This document shows positions 1 to 6,556 of a DNA stretch of 9,167 bases, piece after piece. The stretch is from Candidatus Absconditabacterales bacterium. Its GTDB lineage: Bacteria > Patescibacteriota > Gracilibacteria > Absconditabacterales > Absconditicoccaceae. The stretch covers positions 1 to 9,167 of the forward strand of contig CALCME010000099.1 in the NCBI GenBank assembly GCA_937965925.1, read 5' to 3'. Numbering within the stretch: position 1 is the stretch's first letter; the number at the start of each line of letters is the position of its first letter. The notes below the pieces were generated by a model. That model saw only the letters and a list, made by a program, of their open reading frames with translations. It was not told the origin of the DNA and ran no database searches. A program made the translations under genes and the position numbers.

Positions 1-128
1 TATGCATGAGGAAAGGCGATCATTTCTTTTGCACGATCCCTGAGTTCTTGTTCTGAGTAGACGTAGAGGGGAGTCTGGTGCGATTCTAGAATCTGATTTG
101 TTTGCGATGAGGTGAGGAAACGAGTCAT
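1..128 (-). CDS. PLP-dependent diaminopimelate/ornithine decarboxylase-like protein, N-terminal part
   Basis: Partial gene; it begins at ATG 128-126 and leaves the window at base 1 after 42 codons. The visible residues include TPLYVYSEQELRDRAKEM followed by IAFPHA. This matches the opening strand and helix of fold-type III PLP decarboxylases (LysA and ornithine/arginine decarboxylase families), which usually start with 'TPLYVYD...L' and 'FP' before the lysine that binds PLP. That lysine lies outside the window, so activity and substrate cannot be judged. If LysA, it would decarboxylate meso-diaminopimelate to lysine. No Shine-Dalgarno is seen. It lies 28 bases downstream of the 98-residue gene on the same strand and is probably co-transcribed with it. 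The fold is fairly secure; the exact enzyme is not. Confidence 0.68.
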   Translation of the reverse strand, partial: MTRFLTSSQTNQILESHQTPLYVYSEQELRDRAKEMIAFPHA

Positions 129-156
129 GAATGTTTGAAAAGAATATAAATGTTGA

Positions 157-453
157 TTAATTGTGACTGTATGTTGTTTTCATGATATTATTTTCTGCTA
201 TATATTCTTGAACTATATCATATTCATCTTGTTCAAGTCGATTTCAACTTTCTGACAATATTGTGTTTAATTCAAGTTTATTTGTTGCTGAAATAGTTTT
301 TAGTTTATTCTTTATTTCTCTTTCTACATTTATTGATGAATTGATATTAAGTGCTTTTGCCAAAAAATATCTAGCAACATCATGTTCTGTTTGAAGGTTA
401 TTCGCATTTCTAAACTCAATACTTCTTGTAGGGAGTCTCAATTTATTACACAT
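157..453 (-). CDS. hypothetical protein, 98 aa (one UGA-Gly codon)
   Basis: The frame starts at ATG 453-451, with an in-frame TAA a few codons upstream, and ends at TAA 159-157. With the standard code it would stop at the TGA at 246-244 after 69 residues. Read as Gly, it continues for 28 more residues to a charged tail (NRLEQDEYDIVQEYIAENN). The protein is soluble-looking, rich in Asn, Glu and Lys, probably mostly helical, with no signal peptide, membrane segment or motif I recognise. It sits 28 bases upstream of the decarboxylase-like gene. Immediately upstream of its start is a strong hairpin (490-513), so its transcript may begin in or be attenuated by that structure. Function unknown. It could be a small lineage-specific protein; a spurious frame is less likely given the clean start and the same-strand neighbour. 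Confidence 0.55.
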
Positions 454-487
454 TTGTAAGTTTTATATAACTAAAAACAAATCAAAG

Positions 488-514
488 AAAAAACCACCCA
501 GGCGGGTGGTTTTT
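488..514. terminator. bidirectional rho-independent terminator or leader hairpin
   Basis: The stem AAAACCACCC (490-499) pairs perfectly with GGGTGGTTTT (504-513) around the loop AGGC. T-runs follow on both strands, so it can work in either direction. On the minus strand it lies only 36 bases upstream of the 98-residue gene, with a TATAAA hexamer (revcomp of 512-517) at its edge. It may therefore be a leader or attenuator rather than an end-of-operon terminator. No plus-strand gene ends just before it within the window. Confidence 0.75.
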
Positions 515-757
515 ATACATATGTTATAAATATGAAAAAACTCCCTACCGATATGGTGGTTTCATCGTTTTCGTTTTTTTACATATACATATGTGTGTTT
601 GCATGCTTCTTGTATAAAGATGAAGCATCTAGATGTCAAGTGCATTTTTAGGTGCATGTTTTTTTACAAACAGTAATCGACTTGTTCTCTAAACATTCCT
701 TTTGGGTGCTATTTCTTCTCTACTTCTCTCTTCAGAATTTTGTCTACATTCATAAAT

Positions 758-784
758 GTAGCACACAATCATGTTTCGTGCTAT
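758..784 (+). promoter_or_regulatory. CIRCE-like HrcA operator upstream of grpE
   Basis: The core arms TAGCAC (759-764) and GTGCTA (778-783) form a perfect 6-bp inverted repeat with 13 bases between them. That is exactly the core spacing of the CIRCE consensus TTAGCACTC-N9-GAGTGCTAA. Over the full 27-base element, 13 of 18 arm positions match the consensus. It abuts the -35 box of the grpE promoter, the expected place for repression. In other bacteria CIRCE is bound by HrcA, which represses the dnaK/grpE and groE genes until heat stress. The hrcA gene is not in this window. Confidence 0.72.
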
Positions 785-811
785 TGTTTTTCTGCCGATT
801 TTTTGTATACT
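784..811 (+). promoter_or_regulatory. sigma-70-type promoter of grpE
   Basis: -35 box TTGTTT (784-789), 16-base spacer, -10 box TATACT (806-811). Transcription would start near 818, giving a very short leader before the candidate ATGs at 829, 835 and 841. The -35 box overlaps the last base of the CIRCE-like element. Confidence 0.55.
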
Positions 812-828
812 TTTGCTATTTATTATCT

Positions 829-1464
829 ATGTTTATGACTATGCCAACATCATCTAAAAATTCTAAGAAAACAGATCCGGTACAAGATATAATTGATCCA
901 ATAGTAGATCCAGTAATTGATGAAGATATGATGCAGGAACTGATTGAAGAATGAGCTGCTCAGTTTGGTGATCTTGAACAAGAGATTCAAATTCTTACAA
1001 AAAAGCTGACTGATCAAGAAGAGATCACGAAGAAAGCTCAGTCTGATTATGTTCGTCAGAAATTAGAGTTTGATGAATATATGACAAGATCAGAAACACA
1101 AAAAGCATCGAGCAAAGTCGATAGCCTTATTTCTACGGTATGAAAAATACTTCCTGTGATCAATCAACTAAAGCAAATGAACGAGACTGTTCCCGAAGAT
1201 CTCACTTGAAATAGTTGGGTGGAGTGAGTACAATTACTCTACAAGAAATCTCTTGCGGATATCGAATCATTGTGAATAAAGGCAGTAGAGACTAACGTTT
1301 GAGACGATGTTGATTACATGATGCATATCCCAATTGGTATGGAAGAAGTTGAAGATGATTCATTGAAAAACAAGATTGTCAAAGTGATTGAGCCTGGGTA
1401 TATATATGAAAAATGATCTGAAAAGAAAATCGTTAGTCCTGCAAAAGTAATGGTTTGATCATAA
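829..1464 (+). CDS. grpE: GrpE, nucleotide exchange factor for DnaK (211 aa)
   Basis: GrpE is the cytoplasmic co-chaperone that releases ADP from DnaK. The sequence shows an acidic, disordered N-terminus (1-40), a long charged helix suited to the GrpE dimeric coiled coil (about 38-100), a helical part (100-150), and the C-terminal beta domain (about 155-211). The C-terminal domain has the typical pattern HIPIGMEEVEDDSLKNKIVK, then VIEPGYIYEKG and IVSPAKVMVG. This resembles the usual 'E.V...GY...RVLRPA.V.V' ending. Eight TGA codons are read as Gly; the standard code would stop after residue 41. It ends at TAA 1462-1464. The start is uncertain: ATGs at 829, 835 and 841 are all in frame and none has a Shine-Dalgarno; 841 (MPTSSK...) is equally plausible. 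The frame is open back to GTG 652, but that part is upstream of the promoter and encodes an unlikely Phe/Cys-rich stretch. Regulation is probably by HrcA through the CIRCE-like site. Confidence 0.88.
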
Positions 1465-1490
1465 GTTATTCAAATCCCTTGTGTAACTTA
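1462..1490. repeat. 7-bp inverted repeat between grpE and the BI-1 gene
   Basis: TAAGTTA (1462-1468) and TAACTTA (1484-1490) are perfect inverted arms 15 bases apart, beginning at the grpE stop codon. No T-run follows, so it is not a standard terminator. The right arm overlaps a possible -10 box TAATAC (1489-1494). It could be an operator, or chance in AT-rich DNA. Confidence 0.3.
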
Positions 1491-1506
1491 ATACTGAGTT
1501 CACTCT

Positions 1507-2262
1507 ATGATTATCCATTTTATGATTACCTATTTATTACCTTATTTACCACGAATGTCATTAAAACAACAACTTCTTTGAACAAATAGAATTGATGCTT
1601 TGAGTATGTCTGAGACGCAACTTGAATCGAGAATAGAAACAACTATAGCAAATACATTTATGCGAATGTGAGTCGTGATGCTTATTTCTTTTGGTGTTGC
1701 GTATGCAATGTCATTATGAATGATACCCATATGATTTAGTTCAACAGGATATCGAGTATCATGGATAGCTTGAATGGGAATTATCTTCTGGATGAACTCT
1801 CAACGACAAACACTGAGTTATACGGCATTAGCATGATTGTTGATGTTGTTCTGAGTTTTAGAATGATATTGACTAACATGAGTCTTTTTGGGATATAGTA
1901 TTAACAGTATCTATCAGGTATTTCTCAGTAGTTCAGTTCTGTTTTTTGTCTTAGCGTTTGCTTGATATCATACAAAAATAGATGTTGCTCGTGTGTGACC
2001 AGTTCTTTTTTGGTCGATGATTGCTTTGATAATCTCTATGCTTTTGAATGCCTTCTTGTTCCAAAGCTGACAGTTTGATATCTTGTTAAGTGTTGTATGA
2101 ATTGTTATTTTTTCTTGATTTATAATCTATGATATGAATGTTCTGAAAGAACAAGCATTAGTTGATAATAGAAAAATTGAGCTACTGATGGCATTGTGAT
2201 TGTTTATTAATTTTATTAATATATTTCTTTTTATGATGAGACTTTTTGGTAATCAAGACTAA
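1507..2262 (+). CDS. Bax inhibitor-1 (BI-1/YccA/YbhL) family membrane protein (251 aa)
   Basis: An integral membrane protein with about seven hydrophobic segments. These lie roughly at 54-72, 84-97, 106-120, 124-153, 165-184, 192-208 and 226-246. Family signs are the N-terminal acidic stretch ETQLESRIETTIANTF leading into the first helix, FIIYDMNVLKEQ near the end of helix 6, and the C-terminal helix GLFINFINIFLFMMRLFG. Bacterial BI-1 proteins (YccA, YbhL, BsYetJ) are linked to FtsH modulation and pH-gated Ca2+ flux; which applies here is unknown. Many membrane glycines are TGA. The first ATG after the upstream TAA is 1507, but ATG 1555 (MSLKQQ...) gives 235 residues, closer to the usual family length, and may be the true start. 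It follows grpE by 42 bases. Confidence 0.85.
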
Positions 2263-2298
2263 TTGACATCGTTGTATAGTTTCATATAGTTGTATAGT
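2263..2298 (+). promoter_or_regulatory. promoter of the LCP gene with repeated -10-like boxes
   Basis: A perfect -35 TTGACA (2263-2268) directly follows the BI-1 stop codon. With a 16-base spacer comes TATAGT (2285-2290). The same hexamer also occurs at 2275-2280 and 2293-2298, and CATAGT follows at 2305-2310, inside a short tandem repeat of TTGTATAGTT-like units. Only the 2285 copy has ideal spacing. Confidence 0.6.
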
Positions 2299-2336
2299 TA
2301 GTTGCATAGTTTACTCCATTCGAAAAATATCACCTC

Positions 2337-3761
2337 ATGGCGTTTCGTCAAAAAATAGTTTGAAAAAAGAAAGAATATACCAAATGAGAATGACTAATAG
2401 ATCGATCTCAAGTACGAAAGCTCGTCCTTGGAGCGGTCGTGATTTTTTGATGAATGTTTGTTTTTTGACAAGTGTGGAATAGTTGAAAATGAGTTATTGC
2501 ATCAATTTCAAAAGAGACGGTAAAAGCGGTTGCTAAGCAAGCATGAGAATCAATGACACAAGATACGACGTGAAATATAAACGTGTTGGTTGTGTGATAT
2601 GCTGGTGAGTGAGAGCGTTGAGGATATTTGACTGATACGGTTATGGTTGCATCATTCAATCCTGAACTCTGAACAGTGACCTTTCTTTCTATACCAAGAG
2701 ACTTGTATGTAACCTATCATAAGGGATGAAGATGAAGAATGAACGGAGTCTATCGAGCAAAATATATTGATTCGTGAGACAGTCATGAAGAGTGAGCAAA
2801 ATATCTTATGAAAAAGGTATGACAAATTACTTGAATTGATTTAGAGTATTATGCATTTGTTTCATTTGACTGATTTACAGATTTCATAGACTCTCTTTGA
2901 TGAGTAACTATTGATGTGCCAGAAGATCTTATTGATCCATACTATCCAACAAATGATAATGGATTTCAGACCTTAACTATAAAACAAGGAACTCAGACAC
3001 TTGACGGGGATCTCGCCTTGAAATATGCTAGATCGAGAAAGACAACTTCTGATTTCTCTCGTACAATCAGGCAGCAACAGATCATAAAATGAGTGGTAAA
3101 TCAAGTGATATGATCTATGTGATTGAGTAATATTTCTAAAGCTAAAAAACTTTATGATGACGCTCTGAAAGTAATCAATACCAATATATCATCAAAAGAA
3201 ATTTTGTGAATGGTGAAGCATCTGGAGTCGAATAAGCGTTTCTTCTCGTTTGTCTATACAGCTGACTGTGACAAGAGATATTTTGAAATATCATATCCGT
3301 GATGTTTGCTGGTCAATGGGAATAGAGAAGAATATGGTGGGCAATCTGTTATTCTTCCTATCTGAGCAACACCTTGAAATATTAACTACTATAAACACAC
3401 AAAAGACTTTGCTTTTCGGGTGATACATAATCAAGAGTTTCTTCTCGAAAATGCTCCAATACGTGTATTTAATTGAATAGATAAAAAACGAGCAAGAAGA
3501 AATGGGTATCCTATAGAATGAATTGCTACAAAGCTTGCAATTGATTTGAAAACTCAAGCATTTAATGTGCTAGATATTGCAAATTCAGATGAACTCGTAG
3601 AAAAATCAGTCGTCTATGTTCCAGATCTTGCATCGTATTCATCTACGATCGACTTATTGAGGATTTTTGTTGATATAGATGAGGTCAAGTTGTATGAACC
3701 AGGGAAAGAGTATGAGTGAATAACGATAATTATGTGAAATGATTATATGTTTGACAGGTAA
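2337..3761 (+). CDS. LytR-CpsA-Psr (LCP) family envelope protein (474 aa)
   Basis: LCP enzymes transfer undecaprenyl-phosphate-linked glycopolymers to the cell wall from the outer face of the membrane. The layout fits: a basic cytosolic N-terminus, one membrane segment (about 28-47), then the LCP domain (about 80-255). Family blocks are INVLVVGYAG (81-90), TDTVMVASFNP (99-109), LSIPRDLYV (117-125), FDGFTDFIDSLGGVTIDVP (177-195), TLDGDLALKYARSRK (221-235) and DFSRTIRQQQII (239-250). Asp100, Arg121, Arg232 and Arg234 lie in the blocks that bind the polyprenyl pyrophosphate. The Arg that often precedes the first Asp block ('RSDT') is replaced by Leu-Thr. About 220 residues follow; the end (about 375-470) resembles a LytR C-terminal domain but with low certainty. 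Both glycines of LGGV are TGA. It starts at ATG 2337 without a Shine-Dalgarno and ends at TAA. Likely co-transcribed with the SPFH gene 38 bases downstream. Confidence 0.9.
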
Positions 3762-3799
3762 GTGTGTGAGTTGTTTCTTTTACTTTTTTTTGTTCACGT

Positions 3800-4684
3800 A
3801 TGTTGAGTATCGGTAGTATTATTTCAGTACTTGCACTTATTTTTTGAGTGGTGTTTATTGTTTCCTCATTGGTGAAAGTGTCTCCTCATGAGAAGGCTGT
3901 GAAAGAAAGACTTTCTAGGTATCAACAGACGTTATGACCAGGTCGGCACTTTATTATACCATTGATAGATAGTGCTCAAAAAGTAGATATGAGGGAAAGA
4001 GTGATAAATACTCCTCCTCAAGAAATGATTACAAAAGACAATGCAGTCGTAACTGTAGATGCTGTGATCTTTACACAAGTTTATGATCCAGTAAAAGCAG
4101 TGTATGAGATCCAGGATGCTTTCTTTGCTATCTCAAATCTTTCTATTACGACCCTTAGAGCAATCATTGGTACAATGACGCTTGATCAAGTATTATGAGA
4201 AAGGCAAGAGATCAATATTAAAGTACAAACAGAATTAAGTGAAGAGACAGCAAAGCGAGGACTCTCAATTAATAAAATTGAGATTCAGAGAATTGATCCA
4301 CCTAGAGAACTTATGGATGCGATGAATCAGCAAAAAATTGCACAACAAGAAAAAAGGGCAGCAATCCTTAAAGCTGAATGAGAGAAAGAGGCTGCAATTA
4401 GAGCAGCAGAATGAGCAAAAGAAGCTGCTATTAGAGATGCAGAGTGATATAAAGAGAAGCAAGTACTAGAAGCGACAGGTAAAGCAGAAGCGATAGAAAG
4501 AATTGCTGTGGCTAATGCAAAAGCAACTGAAATTGAATCAAAGGCTGCAGTAGATTATTTCACCTGAAGTGCTATTACTCAAGAACAGCTTCGTGTTATA
4601 GAAGAATCAATGAAAAATAATACAAAGTATGTGATGTGAAGCGAGATATTTGATATGATCAAGCATTTGAAAATTTGAGGGTAG
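3800..4684 (+). CDS. SPFH/stomatin-prohibitin family membrane protein (294 aa)
   Basis: The sequence opens with one hydrophobic segment (residues 4-25), then the SPFH domain (about 25-190). Stomatin-like blocks are VSPHEKAVKERLSRYQQTLG (27-46), PGRHFIIPLIDSAQKVDMRE (47-66), ITKDNAVVTVDAVIFTQVYD (77-96), LRAIIGTMTLDQVLGERQEI (119-138) and RGLSINKIEIQRIDPP (153-168). A charged, Ala/Glu/Lys-rich coiled coil follows (about 172-250), including three AEG(x)KEAAI-type units where the Gly is TGA. Such proteins form membrane-bound oligomeric rings or scaffolds and often accompany membrane proteases; no NfeD or protease partner is visible here. It starts at ATG 3800, the first good ATG upstream of the hydrophobic segment, with no Shine-Dalgarno, and stops at TAG. 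With the standard code only residues 55-132 would appear as an open frame. Confidence 0.9.
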
Positions 4685-4768
4685 GAGTAGTGGATTCGTT
4701 ACGAATACTATACTACAGATATGATAGATGAAATGTGAAGTGATTTATAGTAAGTATACATAGCTTCT

Positions 4769-4797
4769 TTGACTTTTTGTGTCCCGATAGATAGACT
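4769..4797 (+). promoter_or_regulatory. promoter of the PilB-like gene, overlapping the terminator
   Basis: -35 TTGACT (4769-4774), 17-base spacer, -10 TAGACT (4792-4797; 4 of 6 match). The -10 coincides with the left arm of the terminator hairpin, so transcripts starting near 4804 would lack that arm. The rest of 4685-4768 shows nothing convincing. Confidence 0.4.
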
Positions 4798-4824
4798 GTA
4801 CCTAATAAGGTGCAGTCTTTTTTT
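4793..4824 (+). terminator. rho-independent terminator after the SPFH gene
   Basis: Stem AGACTG-T-ACCT (4793-4803) pairs with AGGT-G-CAGTCT (4808-4818), one T-G wobble included, around the loop AATA, followed by seven T (4818-4824). It ends the plus-strand grpE-to-SPFH group and lies 17 bases before the next start codon. Confidence 0.88.
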
Positions 4825-4841
4825 ACCTAAACGAGGATACT

Positions 4842-6425
4842 ATGAGTGATGATACAAAGAGTGATGTAAAAACGATTCTTTCTCTTGAAGATATTCAGAA
4901 AATGACACCAGATCTGGTAATGGTCTGATGGATTTCTCGTGAAGATGCTCAGATTGCTGAAACATGTTTTTTTTCACGTAATGAGAATGTCCTACATCTT
5001 GTAACAACAAATGATTTTCCAGAGAAGTATCGTACTATAAAAAGCTATTATGAAGATGATGGATATGAGATTCATGACCATTATACTGATCATGAAGCAT
5101 TTACTGAAGTACTTACCTGGTACGATCAAAGGGATGTTATGGTTGCTAACCAAAAACGTGAAAAGCAAGATAGGCTTCATGCGATATGAACTGATGCATT
5201 AGATCTTATTAGATATACGTATGAACATCATGGAACATTTACTGAAGAGAAATTTATTTTTGAACTTTTGAGATTGTCGTATCAAGCATGAGCGTCTGAT
5301 GTACATTTTCAATCAGAAGAAGCAGGAATTATCATGCGTCTGAGGGTGGATGGAATTTTAGAAACAGTTGTTACCTTTTCTCATGTTGAACGAAAGAAGT
5401 ACCTGATGAAAATAAAATTCATCTCTGGTGCTAAGATGAACCTTGATAGAGTTGCTCAAGATGGGAGATTTGATTTTGATCTTGAAGGAACGGAAGAGAA
5501 GCTTGATGTGAGAGTCAGTATTCTTCCATGACTTAGAGGGGAGAGTGTGGTTCTTAGATTTTTGGATTCTTCCAAATGATTGATGAATTTCGAGAAAGTT
5601 GGGTTTGGGAAATATCATATGGATATGTTATTGGATCAGCTCGGGAAAAACTATGGGATGATTCTGGTAACTGGACCTACATGATCGTGAAAGACGACGA
5701 CGGTCTATTCTATGATTAACTATCTCAATACATCTGATAGGAAGATAATTACACTTGAAGATCCTGTGGAGTATGAACTTCCAGGAATAGAGCAATCTCA
5801 GATAAATGAAGATAAATGATATACATTTGAATGATGATTGAAATGAGTACTTAGACATGATCCAGATGTAATCGTAGTCTGAGAAATTAGAACATTAGAG
5901 ACTGCTGAGATGGCTATTAACGCAGCACTAACAGGACATCTTGTAATATCAACCTTACATACCAATTCAGCAATCGAATCGTTGGCGAGATTAGTAAATA
6001 TGTGAGTAAAACCATACATGTTAGCTAGTGCTCTCAATGCCGTGATCTGACAGAGATTGGTAAGAAGGTTAGCTACCACTGAGACGTATCCTTTGAAATC
6101 ATGAGATGATGTCTATATGAAGAAAATGATTTCAGAAATACATAAGCATCACAAAAAATTTAACCTCTTATATGATGGTACACTTCAGCGTCCTATTTGA
6201 TGAGAACGTGCAAAATCTACATGATATAAGTGAAGAGTAGCAGTAGTAGAAATGTTGGAAGTAAATGAAGTGGTGACTCAAGCAATTATGAATGGAAAGA
6301 ACTCATATGAAATCTATGAAATCGCTTTTGATCAAGGATTCCTTACGTTAGAACATAATGCATTAATGAAAGTTCTTGAATGAATGACTAGCCTAGCAGA
6401 AGTAAGAAGAAGAATTTGAAAGTAG
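4842..6425 (+). CDS. PilB/GspE-family type IV pilus or type II secretion assembly ATPase (527 aa)
   Basis: This is a cytoplasmic hexameric motor that powers pilus extension. The N-terminal ~150 residues are poorly conserved. The ATPase core follows: ASDVHFQ (about 158-164), Walker A GPTGSGKT (278-285, Lys284), the Asp box TLEDPVE (304-310), Walker B HDPDVIVVGEIR (339-350, Glu348) and the His box LHTNSA (372-377), then GQRLVRRLA. Both inner P-loop glycines (bases 5682-5684 and 5688-5690) are TGA, as is Gly347 of Walker B; this is the strongest proof in the window that UGA is Gly. The C-terminal part has GYKGRVAVVEML but no cysteines between RRLA and GYKGR, so the tetra-Cys zinc site of many PilB/GspE proteins is absent. 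The start at ATG 4842 has a weak Shine-Dalgarno-like GAGG 5 bases upstream; the stop is TAG. PilB versus GspE cannot be decided from one gene, but pilus motors are common in CPR bacteria. Confidence 0.92.
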
Positions 6426-6489
6426 TATATTACAAGTAGTAGAGCAATAATTTTTCTGATTTTATCTCTCCATTCGTTTTCTACAACTA

Positions 6490-6517
6490 TTGACAAAAGA
6501 CTAATAATCAATAAAAA
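6490..6517 (+). promoter_or_regulatory. promoter of the first TSP3-repeat protein
   Basis: -35 TTGACA (6490-6495), 16-base spacer, -10 TAAAAA (6512-6517). The context CTATTGACAAAA, a nearby TAATAAT and the identical spacing recur before the second repeat protein (8458-8485). An AT-only inverted pair AAAATAA/TTATTTT (6514-6537) follows. No clear terminator for the ATPase gene is seen in 6426-6556. Confidence 0.55.
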
Positions 6518-6556
6518 TAATTGTTATAGGTTATTTTACCTTCATCAATTATTTGT

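Larger units (their letters stand above)
454..828. other. divergent intergenic region, 375 bases
   Basis: No convincing gene lies between the minus-strand 98-residue gene and grpE. It holds a strong hairpin with flanking T-runs (490-513) and a weaker imperfect hairpin around 538-563, followed by a T-run at 574-580. It also has a short palindrome ACATAT-AC-ATATGT (581-594), a 7-bp inverted pair ATGCTTC/GAAGCAT (603-628), a CIRCE-like operator (758-784) and a sigma-70-type promoter (784-811). The plus strand is T-rich, so open frames here translate into artificially hydrophobic peptides. Confidence 0.6.

Noticed and set aside
532..651. Possible 39-residue membrane peptide starting MKKLPTDMVV
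   Set aside because: T-rich DNA makes hydrophobic peptides by chance; no ribosome site, no promoter fit, and no TGA-Gly or family resemblance to support it.
652..828. Extension of grpE back to GTG 652
   Set aside because: It would place the CIRCE-like site and promoter inside the coding region and add a Phe/Cys-rich hydrophobic stretch not found in GrpE.
4690..4794. Small open frame of 34 codons after the SPFH gene
   Set aside because: GTG start, no recognisable product, and it runs into the terminator stem.
829..6425. UGA as tryptophan (code 4)
   Set aside because: TGA falls in the P-loop GPTGSGKT, in LGGV and in GEIR, where Gly is required and Trp is not tolerated; TGG is used for Trp.
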